DNA from: a virus
Reading direction: 5' to 3' (one strand)
DNA: 42,129 nt
Virus record (IMG/VR): IMGVR_UViG_3300027754_000187
Location: 1-42,129 of that record
The translations under genes were made by a program, and so were the position numbers. The notes below the pieces were generated by a model. It saw only the letters and a list, made by a program, of their open reading frames with translations. It did no database searches and was not told where the DNA came from. Position 1 is the stretch's first letter, and every line of letters starts with the position of its first letter. Positions 36,240 to 42,129 of this stretch are shown in pieces.

Positions 36240-36505
36240 ATCGAATAATCATTGATGTAACAAAAGGCGAACTGGACTTCATGCGTGAGGCGCTAGTTTC
36301 TAAACACATAAACATGATGACCTATCTTCAGACCTGTGAAGAAGATATCAAAAGCGCAGAAGAAGAGATTGAAAAAGAAATAGAAGAATATCTTTCCGAC
36401 AACCCCATACAAAAACCAAAGAAGCCATTTGTCTTTAAGCGCAAAGCGCCGTTTGGCCTAAAGAAAGACGGCACACCTAAAGCTAAACCCGGAAGGAAAG
36501 TATGA
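36236..36505 (+). CDS. Small acidic-then-basic protein, unknown
   Basis: This 89-residue protein has an acidic coiled-coil middle (EEDIKSAEEEIEKEIEEYLS) and a basic Pro/Lys-rich end (PIQKPKKPFVFKRKAPFG, then KAKPGRKV) that could bind nucleic acid. Coupled by ATGA on both sides. Its position between exonuclease and annealing protein suggests a recombination helper. Confidence 0.6.
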   Translation: MNRIIIDVTKGELDFMREALVSKHINMMTYLQTCEEDIKSAEEEIEKEIEEYLSDNPIQKPKKPFVFKRKAPFGLKKDGTPKAKPGRKV

Positions 36506-37179
36506 CAGTATTTAAGAAACTACAGACAGCGAGATACGAACTATCTCAAGCCAATGTAAAGAAGTCAGGCCACAATTCATTTGGTGGTTGGAAGTATTAC
36601 GAACTGGGGGACTTCATCCCCACGATTAATAAGATCTTCAACAACGTAGGACTGTGCGGAGTATTTACATTTGGCGAGACAGCTACGCTCACGATCTACG
36701 ACACAGAGGACTCAACCTCTATACAGTTCTCTACCCCTATCGTCTACGCTGAATCAAACAAAGGTCAGCCCATCCAGCTATTGGGTAGCACACATTCTTA
36801 TCTTCGGAGGTACCTCTGGTTGATGGCGATGGAGATCGTGGAAACCGATCAGGTGGATTCAGAACAACAGGAAGTCAAACCAGAGCCAATCAAGATCGCA
36901 CCCAAGAAACCGCCCGCAAGGATAGAAGGTAAAGAGGGGCCTTGGTATATAAAGGTAGAGGCAGATCCTGATGTAAACATGAACACTTGGCTAGACCTAG
37001 TGACCGAGGCATTCCGCCTAGCTTTATCTCAGGCACAGACTGAGCGGGATGTTTTAGATATCTTCAAGTTCAACAAGAACATTTTCGACAAGTTGGAGAA
37101 AGAAGCGCCAGATGACTTTGCCGGTTTGATGGCTAGTTTCAAATCCGCAAGAGAGGCTTTTAAGAAAGGTACAACATGA
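36502..37179 (+). CDS. ERF-family single-strand annealing protein
   Basis: This 225-residue protein has the ERF N-domain: HNSFGGWKYYELGDFIPTIN, a strand pair GVFTFGETATLTIYDTEDST, then PIQLLGSTHSYLRRYLWLMA, matching the family's GxxYYxLxDxxxxxxP...GSaxSYxrRYAL motifs. A Pro/Lys-rich linker (about 130-145) and a C-terminal domain with NKNIFDKLEKEAPDDFAGL follow. It anneals single strands after end resection and supports phage recombination. Coupled by ATGA to both neighbours. Confidence 0.9.
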   Translation: MTVFKKLQTARYELSQANVKKSGHNSFGGWKYYELGDFIPTINKIFNNVGLCGVFTFGETATLTIYDTEDSTSIQFSTPIVYAESNKGQPIQLLGSTHSYLRRYLWLMAMEIVETDQVDSEQQEVKPEPIKIAPKKPPARIEGKEGPWYIKVEADPDVNMNTWLDLVTEAFRLALSQAQTERDVLDIFKFNKNIFDKLEKEAPDDFAGLMASFKSAREAFKKGTT

Positions 37180-37478
37180 GCCAATATCCAAACAGTGGAA
37201 AACTTTCCAAGAACGGTTACAAACAAAACCCAAAACAACCTGATATGACAGGGCAACTAATGATGGATAAATCCACATTGAAAGCCCTAATGGAAGAGCA
37301 AGACGGAGATGAGGTATTGATTAAGCTGAGTGCGTGGAACATGACGGGTCAGTTCGGAGAGTGGTTGCGCCTTAGTTGGAACAACTACAAGTCTGACTTT
37401 AAACCTCAAACTCAGTTTGCACCGCCAGCTAAACCTGCGGCCAACGACATGATCGAAGACAAAGATATTCCCTTCTGA
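37176..37478 (+). CDS. Single-strand-DNA-associated protein with SSB-like tip
   Basis: This 100-residue protein ends in an acidic tip, DMIEDKDIPF, like the bacterial SSB C-terminus (DDDIPF) that docks SSB partners. The middle (DEVLIKLSAWNMTGQFGEWL) has a strand-rich pattern. It is too short and divergent for a standard OB-fold SSB to be claimed. Position after ERF supports ssDNA handling. It could also mimic the tip to recruit host partners. Confidence 0.65.
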   Translation: MSQYPNSGKLSKNGYKQNPKQPDMTGQLMMDKSTLKALMEEQDGDEVLIKLSAWNMTGQFGEWLRLSWNNYKSDFKPQTQFAPPAKPAANDMIEDKDIPF

Positions 37479-37479
37479 T

Positions 37480-37902
37480 ATGAAAACATCACAGTTTGAG
37501 GGGGTTAAGGTAGCCATCAAGCAGGACAAGACGGGGTATGTACTTACCCTGTCTATCCATCCTGACGATATACCCAACGAGATCCTTCGGGACTTTGTGG
37601 GTTCTAGATATCAGGTTGTGATGGTTCGACTAAACGGCGAAGAAAGGCCAATGAATCGTGAGCATGAGCATACACGGGACATTACCCAACTAGCCGTACT
37701 ACTTTGCAAGAACCCAAACTTCCATGAGTTCTTGGCACATCATGGATCTATCCAAGAAAAGACAGACAGTGCGGCTGGTATGTGGATGAAAGAAACGCTA
37801 GGGATTGAATCCCGTGCAGAACTTAAAACCAACCCAGAGGCGGCACAGCATTTACTAAATATTAACGAGGAATTTAAAGCATGGAAACTACAAAGAGGTT
37901 GA
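37480..37902 (+). CDS. Conserved-looking phage protein, unknown
   Basis: This 140-residue protein has a beta-rich N-half (GVKVAIKQDKTGYVLTLSIH; YQVVMVRLNGEERPM) and a helical C-half (QLAVLLCKNPNFHEFLAHHG; LGIESRAELKTNPEAAQHLL). I have seen this two-part pattern next to ERF-type genes in phages, with no assigned function. It starts one base after the preceding stop and overlaps the next gene by 22 bp. Confidence 0.7.
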   Translation: MKTSQFEGVKVAIKQDKTGYVLTLSIHPDDIPNEILRDFVGSRYQVVMVRLNGEERPMNREHEHTRDITQLAVLLCKNPNFHEFLAHHGSIQEKTDSAAGMWMKETLGIESRAELKTNPEAAQHLLNINEEFKAWKLQRG

Positions 37903-38204
37903 TACCTTACTCGGTTCATTTACGAGAAGATATCTACAACAAACTTAAAGCGGCGGCTGGAGAGCGTAAAGCTTCTGGCATTGTGCGAGATGCCATCACC
38001 ATGATCATTGAGGGTGACGATGCCTTTAACGCGGGGTATAACAAGGCCATCCGTGATGCAATCAACGTCATTAAAGATGACAGCAAAGCTACTAGCGTTG
38101 CTATCGGCGGTGAATCTATTGCTGAATCATTAACTGGACTCCTGCGAGAGATGATTGTTGTCCAATCAGTCAAAGGAAAAGCAAATGGTACGCAAAAAAC
38201 TTGA
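37881..38204 (+). CDS. Ribbon-helix-helix-like protein
   Basis: This 107-residue protein starts with an RHH-like segment, PYSVHLREDIYNKLKAAAGE then RKASGIVRDAITMIIEG, a strand followed by two helices as in Arc/MetJ-type DNA-binding proteins. A helical C-terminal part (YNKAIRDAINVIKDDSKATS) follows. It may regulate the recombination operon. The RHH call rests on the first 45 residues. Confidence 0.6.
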   Translation: METTKRLIPYSVHLREDIYNKLKAAAGERKASGIVRDAITMIIEGDDAFNAGYNKAIRDAINVIKDDSKATSVAIGGESIAESLTGLLREMIVVQSVKGKANGTQKT

Positions 38205-38379
38205 GGGTATTGAAGCCTTAGTAGAGAAAGAAGAACCCATATCCATCCAAGATATAACTATGCTTGACTGGTATGCGGCATTTGCTCTTATGGCAATTCA
38301 ACAAACTAACCATGAGGCCGCTAGTAAGTTTGCATTTGACAGGGCAGAGGCGATGATGGCCGAGAGATCCAAGAGATGA
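38185..38379 (+). CDS. Small helical protein, unknown
   Basis: I use ATG 38185 (MVRKKLEGIEALVEKEEPIS) behind AAAGGAAAAGCAA, giving 64 residues. ITMLDWYAAFALMAIQQ and the Ala-rich helix end (AFDRAEAMMAERSKR) resemble the MRDYFAA/DWYAAQA-type small phage proteins; the earlier gene at 32364 has a similar motif. Function unknown. Confidence 0.6.
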   Translation: MVRKKLEGIEALVEKEEPISIQDITMLDWYAAFALMAIQQTNHEAASKFAFDRAEAMMAERSKR

Positions 38380-38858
38380 TTGTCAACATGACCCCTTCCG
38401 AATCTGCGATAGCACAGATGTTGGCAGTAATGCGTAACACGACTGCCAGACAGAACGGAGTTAAAGACAAACAGATGGGCAAGCAAGACCCCATAGAGAT
38501 AGACAGAGATGGGATCATTGCAGAGATGGCCTTTGGTAAAGCCTTCAACCTATACCCCGATCTATCTATCTACCCCCGTAAGGGCGGGGCAGATCTGATG
38601 GGCAGGAATAAGAAGAAGATTGATGTTAAAGCTACCCGCTACAAGACTGGTAAGTTGGTTATCCATATTGACAAACCAGTTGACGAGGTGGATGTTTACG
38701 CTCTTGCGATTGTTGACGGGGATGATGTGGATCTGATTGGCTACATTGAATCAGAGAACGCAATCAAGCCAGAGAACATTAAAAACCTTGGACACGGCGA
38801 AGGCTACGTCATTGATCAGGAAGAACTAATTAAATTCAAAATAAAAGGAACAACATGA
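38376..38858 (+). CDS. PD-(D/E)XK nuclease-like protein
   Basis: This 160-residue protein shows a restriction-endonuclease-like core: GIIAEMAFGKAF (Glu50), then RKGGADLMGRNKKKIDVKAT, giving Asp73 and Asp83-Val-Lys85, then strands KLVIHIDKP and DVYALAIVDGDDVDLIGYIE. The E...D...DxK spacing fits a type-II-like fold seen in phage proteins. It could be an endonuclease in recombination or host-DNA attack. Activity is not established. Confidence 0.65.
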   Translation: MIVNMTPSESAIAQMLAVMRNTTARQNGVKDKQMGKQDPIEIDRDGIIAEMAFGKAFNLYPDLSIYPRKGGADLMGRNKKKIDVKATRYKTGKLVIHIDKPVDEVDVYALAIVDGDDVDLIGYIESENAIKPENIKNLGHGEGYVIDQEELIKFKIKGTT

Positions 38859-39034
38859 ACGACATAGACAACAAGATAATCGTATACCTAGAGCAGTTTA
38901 AAACTCAAGACAAAGCCGCTAAAGCCATGCTTGAGTTTGCCGCCAAGGAGATAAAACGCCTAGAGAAAGACAAGGACTTTTGGTACAAGGCAGGATACGA
39001 GGCAGGACTAGAGGATCAAAAGGCTGTCTCTTGA
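38855..39034 (+). CDS. Small helical protein, unknown
   Basis: This 59-residue frame at ATG 38855 (MNDIDNKIIVYLEQFKTQDK; AAKEIKRLEKDKDFWYKAGY) is charged and helical. RBS AAAAGGAACAAC; ATGA overlap upstream and TTGA overlap downstream. Function unknown. Confidence 0.6.
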   Translation: MNDIDNKIIVYLEQFKTQDKAAKAMLEFAAKEIKRLEKDKDFWYKAGYEAGLEDQKAVS

Positions 39035-39300
39035 ACAACAATCTAACGGCCAAGCAGAGAGAACACATAGGCAGGGTTAAGAGCCTACCCTGTTCTGTTT
39101 GTGATGCGCCAGCTCCATCAGATGCACACCACATAGAGCAAGCACTACAGTATTGCGTAGTGGCTTTGTGTAAAGACTGCCATCAGGGATCGACAATGGG
39201 GTGGCATGGCCAAAGGCGGATGTGGAAGATTAAGAAGATGAATGAGCTAGACGCTTTGAACATAACCATAGAGAGGCTAGTCAATGAACGTAATCAGTAG
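39031..39300 (+). CDS. HNH-like (Ref/DUF968-type) nuclease
   Basis: I choose TTG 39031, overlapping the upstream stop as TTGA, giving 89 residues (MNNNLTAKQREHIGRVKSLP). A compact zinc/HNH-like site follows: CSVC (Cys21, Cys24), SDAHHIEQ (His33-His34), then VVALCKDCHQGSTMGWHGQR (Cys47, Cys50, His51). This order matches the Ref/NinG/DUF968-type recombination nucleases of phages. It overlaps the next gene by 17 bp. The frame reads farther upstream, but only inside the previous gene. Confidence 0.75.
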   Translation: MNNNLTAKQREHIGRVKSLPCSVCDAPAPSDAHHIEQALQYCVVALCKDCHQGSTMGWHGQRRMWKIKKMNELDALNITIERLVNERNQ

Positions 39301-40021
39301 TTCCGCAGGGAACGACAGCTTGGCAATGATCCAGTTCTGTATAGAGAAAGAGATCCCCAACCTCCATGTAGTGTTCTGCGACACGGGATGGTCTGCTCCG
39401 GGCTGGATGCAACGGGTGGAAAAGATACACGGCTACGCTGAGAAACACGGGATCAAGACCCATATTGTTAAGAGCATAGGGATGGAAGATCTGGTCAGGA
39501 TGAAGAAGGGCTTTCCCGGAAACGCCCAACAGTTCTGCACCGCACACCTAAAGGGTGTTCCATTCCTTCAGTGGATAGACGAGGAAGACAAAGACTACAA
39601 AGCTATTGTCATGGTGGGCAAGCGCAGAGTGGAGAGTGAGGCTAGAAAAGATACGCCTGAGTACATCTACGACTCCGAGTATCACGGCGGCAGAACGCTC
39701 TGGCATCCGCTCTATCTACATACAGACGCTCAAAGGAATGAGCTAATCAATCGGGCTGGGTTTGAACCCCTGCCCCATAGATCCTTAGAGTGCAACCCTT
39801 GCGTGAACGCTAATCGTCAGGACTTCTTACGCCTCACGGCAGGAGAAATAGAAAGGGTTAACGACCTAGAGGTAGAGATAGGAAAGCCTATGTTCCGCCC
39901 CAAGCGTTTCAGCGCACTAGGTATCCACGGGGTTATTCAGTGGGCAAAGAACGGCAGGGATAGAGGAGACTTCTCAGAGGAAGACGCGCAGTGCGCCTCC
40001 CTCTTTGGCTGTGGCCTGTAG
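39284..40021 (+). CDS. PAPS-reductase-family (ATP pyrophosphatase) protein
   Basis: This 245-residue protein has the N-type ATP-pyrophosphatase loop ISSSAGNDSLAM (residues 4-15, SxxxGxDS). Further segments are HVVFCDTGWSAPGWMQRVEK, FCTAHLKGVPFLQWI and two Cys pairs, ECNPCVNANRQD and CASLFGCGL. The loop binds ATP. The C-terminal Cys may coordinate a cluster as in DndC-type DNA-sulphur enzymes, or serve in sulphate reduction as in CysH. The phage role (DNA modification or auxiliary metabolism) is not decided by sequence. It is the last gene of its operon and ends at site 6. Confidence 0.82.
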   Translation: MNVISSSAGNDSLAMIQFCIEKEIPNLHVVFCDTGWSAPGWMQRVEKIHGYAEKHGIKTHIVKSIGMEDLVRMKKGFPGNAQQFCTAHLKGVPFLQWIDEEDKDYKAIVMVGKRRVESEARKDTPEYIYDSEYHGGRTLWHPLYLHTDAQRNELINRAGFEPLPHRSLECNPCVNANRQDFLRLTAGEIERVNDLEVEIGKPMFRPKRFSALGIHGVIQWAKNGRDRGDFSEEDAQCASLFGCGL

Positions 40022-40035
40022 TGGTAACGTTACCA
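40022..40035. promoter_or_regulatory. Perfect palindrome TGGTAACGTTACCA filling a convergent gap (site 6 of 6)
   Basis: The gap between the two convergent stop codons (40021 and 40036) is exactly this perfect 14-bp palindrome. It cannot be a start-region operator for either gene. A 14-nt palindrome is too short for an effective terminator and has no T run. Confidence 0.65.
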
Positions 40036-42129
40036 TTACTGCTTCATTGACTTGCGAGTATCCTCGGCCTGTTGAGCCAACATGGAGATCAACTCTTTCA
40101 TCCTGTCAATCTCTTCCCGCTTGGATGCACCATCCATGTTTGTATCGTTAGTAACCACAGAAATATGTTGACGGATCTTAGCCATATTCTTAGCAGTCTT
40201 ATCGTAGAACTTGGCCAAAGCGATCTTATCGCCCTTCTCCTCCAAGATCTGTCTGACTTTATCGGCATCCCCGATCTCAGCGTAGTGGCGCATATCTGCG
40301 AATGCTTGGCTGATCTCTTTATTGCTGTCGTAGAAGGCTGTAGCGTACTTAGATTGATTGGATGGTAGTGATTTCACCAGACCCACACTAAGCTTGTCTA
40401 TCATCTTTGTATCAGGGTAAGAGCCATCCTTAAATGGCATGACTGCATAGTGTGAAGTCTCAGCAATCGCACTACCCAACCATCCAAAGTAAGCCTTGAT
40501 AGCGTAGTCCATCTGCACAGGGGATAAACCCTCACCAGTAATAGAAGTAATTCCACCGAGCAATTTGGCTAGTGGGCTAGTAGTATCCGCCGAGCGCTCC
40601 TGCTTAGACAATCTTTCCATGCCAGCAGATTCAATCGGCGCACCAGTAAACGAATCCTTATTGGCATACAGATCCACCAAAGGTTTGACAAACTGAGGTA
40701 GGTTGACCGCAAAGGTATCAGTGACCATACGACCCATAGACTGCTGGAACTGTTTACCCTCTGCGCCTTCATCAAAGATCTGTTCGGCCACACGCTCGGC
40801 AATAGTCCCAAACGCACCGATCTCAAATGGTTTAGGCACACGCAAAGCGTAGTCCATGCCGGGCAATTTAAACCACCAGAAGTTATCACGATCCCACTCG
40901 TCACGCTTTTTGAACTCGTCATCATCTTTGAACGCAAAGTACAAGGCCAGAGATGCAAGACATACGGCACTGGTAACGATGGCAAAGGACTCAGCCTTCT
41001 GCTTGTCCGTCTGCTCAATAGGTTGACCAGTAATGGTGTTGTAGAACACACGGCTAGTAGGCATGATGCCGTCCCTGCCAAGCTTATACAGACCTTGCAC
41101 ACGGGCATTCAAGAATGGCACAACCTGACAGACTTGGCGGAATGCCGGCCATGATCCTGACATAGAGAAGTCAAGCAGATCACGGGCGAAATAGGATGCC
41201 TCAAGATGAGACATTCCTTTTGCCTTCATCTGGTTATATAGCGCCATGCGGTTAGCGGCCTCAGACTTGTTGCCCCATTCTTGGTACTTATCCCAAGCCA
41301 TCCGCAAACCTTTTTTAACCTTGTCGGGTGTATCTAAGATATGCTCTTCTTTAACTCCTTGAGCAACCAAACGTTTGACCAACTTGGCCTGATCTCCCTC
41401 AACGTGAGTGCCAAATGTAAACACACCACCACCAGCTAGTGCGGAGATATGTGCAGGGTTGTTCTTATCACTAGATGCCCAGCCGTCAGCAATGTTGGCA
41501 AACGGATTCTTCTTCAAATCACTAACTGCCATAGCCTGTATAGAGTCACGGATCAAGTTCCTAACCTTAAAGGCAGGGGATATCGTGACACCAAACTGGA
41601 GCATATTCTTAAAGTCTCTGGCAACATCCAAGAACTTAGACTTCGGCCCCAGATATCCAATAGAAGAAATGGAATCCAACAGCATAGGATCTAAGATGTT
41701 GTAGTAGGCGGGACTACCATCTACCATAATCTTTACGGAACTCTTCCCAGACTTACCAGATGCAGGTGTAGTCATCCAAGGCTCTATCTTGCCGTCCTTG
41801 TAGACCTCTGAAGATTCATAGGTGTTTCCATCTTCATCCTTCTTGCGGGTGATCACATTGACCAGACCATCAACCATTACAAACTGTTGCTTGAGGTTTG
41901 GCTCTGCACCGCCCAAAGGAATGGCCGCATCTATCGTGGCCTTTGCCGCCTGTGCCTTCATAGAAGAAGACAGGATGTGACTCCAGTTACGCAGAGTGTT
42001 TTCCATCAAGTCAGCAAACGGACTCTCTCCGCCCTTCAAGGCTTTAGAGAAGTGCTGGTTTGTCAGGCTAGATGCCGTCATCACCGCATCAATATCCCCG
42101 TCTTCCATCTCACGATAGAAAGGAATGTA
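40036..42129 (-). CDS. Large polyvalent (LPD38-type) virion protein, 5' end outside window
   Basis: The frame is open through the right edge (YIPFYREMEDGDIDAVM), so this is the C-terminal part, about 697 residues, of a much larger protein. It carries the features of the C-terminal LPD38-type region of giant phage polyproteins: PFADLMENTLRNWSHILSSS, a long helical middle (ISPAFKVRNLIRDSIQAMAV; LLDFSMSGSWPAFRQVCQVV with PFLNARVQGLYKLGRD), and one membrane segment (about SFAIVTSAVCLASLALYFAF). Such proteins are probably carried in the head and ejected with DNA. The N-terminal domains (often protease, ADP-ribosyltransferase or lytic) lie beyond the edge. Confidence 0.85.
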   Translation of the reverse strand, partial: YIPFYREMEDGDIDAVMTASSLTNQHFSKALKGGESPFADLMENTLRNWSHILSSSMKAQAAKATIDAAIPLGGAEPNLKQQFVMVDGLVNVITRKKDEDGNTYESSEVYKDGKIEPWMTTPASGKSGKSSVKIMVDGSPAYYNILDPMLLDSISSIGYLGPKSKFLDVARDFKNMLQFGVTISPAFKVRNLIRDSIQAMAVSDLKKNPFANIADGWASSDKNNPAHISALAGGGVFTFGTHVEGDQAKLVKRLVAQGVKEEHILDTPDKVKKGLRMAWDKYQEWGNKSEAANRMALYNQMKAKGMSHLEASYFARDLLDFSMSGSWPAFRQVCQVVPFLNARVQGLYKLGRDGIMPTSRVFYNTITGQPIEQTDKQKAESFAIVTSAVCLASLALYFAFKDDDEFKKRDEWDRDNFWWFKLPGMDYALRVPKPFEIGAFGTIAERVAEQIFDEGAEGKQFQQSMGRMVTDTFAVNLPQFVKPLVDLYANKDSFTGAPIESAGMERLSKQERSADTTSPLAKLLGGITSITGEGLSPVQMDYAIKAYFGWLGSAIAETSHYAVMPFKDGSYPDTKMIDKLSVGLVKSLPSNQSKYATAFYDSNKEISQAFADMRHYAEIGDADKVRQILEEKGDKIALAKFYDKTAKNMAKIRQHISVVTNDTNMDGASKREEIDRMKELISMLAQQAEDTRKSMKQ

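Noticed and set aside
40569-41108. 179-residue minus-strand frame inside the LPD38 protein gene
   Set aside because: It is an alternative frame within a long gene with coherent protein sequence; Leu/Ser/Arg/Cys-rich shadow composition.

Overview
The window is a section of a tailed, double-stranded DNA bacteriophage genome. It has no rRNA, housekeeping gene, integrase or complete tRNA. The terminase, portal, scaffold, capsid and adaptor genes are in classical virion order, and replication and recombination genes lie on the other side. The portal, scaffold and adaptor set looks podovirus-like (P22-type portal). Several small accessory families (Api92-like, DUF6884-like, DUF6321-like) are the kind I know from phages and plasmids of freshwater Betaproteobacteria. 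That host guess is inference only. A minus-strand gene is cut at each edge: a tail or fibre gene at the left and a giant LPD38-type protein at the right. This fits a linear cut through a circular or circularly permuted genome. The missing part probably holds the other tail genes and lysis; no endolysin or DNA polymerase is visible here.

Layout. (1) 18255 down to 1, minus strand: small terminase, a LexA-type winged-helix protein, large terminase, portal, a GroES-like co-chaperonin, scaffold, two virion proteins, major capsid protein, a strong terminator, two more capsid-surface-like proteins, a glycosyltransferase, a run of small basic Gly/Lys-rich proteins sharing a C-terminal peptide, two adaptor-like proteins, a pair of paralogous beta-rich proteins, a repeat protein and the start of a fibre-like gene. 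(2) 18256-18450: divergent promoters with three short palindromes. (3) 18451-27250, plus strand: about 30 very small, mostly unrecognised genes, translationally coupled through stereotyped start/stop junctions; probably early host-takeover or defence genes. (4) 33942 down to 27230, minus strand: HNH nuclease, many tiny genes, a ParB-like protein, an SF2 helicase and a Toprim primase. (5) 33943-34743: an 800-bp non-coding block that folds into nested helices, with a tandemly duplicated domain and a tRNA-like T-arm; the best candidate here for a large structured RNA. (6) 35031 down to 34744: VRR-NUC nuclease on the minus strand. (7) 35134-40021, plus strand: Cas4/RecB-like nuclease, ERF annealing protein, a protein with an SSB-like acidic tip, an RHH-like protein, a PD-(D/E)XK-like protein, an HNH protein and a PAPS-reductase-like enzyme. 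(8) 42129 down to 40036: the large polyvalent protein.

How it works together: divergent sigma-70-like promoters at 18.3 kb and 35.1 kb separate early and late transcription. A 14-bp palindrome, TGGWAACGTTWCCA, occurs six times, including just upstream of the LexA-like gene, at the VRR-NUC start codon, and as the entire 14-bp gap between two convergent genes. It is a candidate operator or other genome-wide binding site. Replication appears to use a phage primase and helicase plus a recombination set (exonuclease, annealing protein, resolvase-like nucleases), presumably with the host polymerase or one encoded outside the window.
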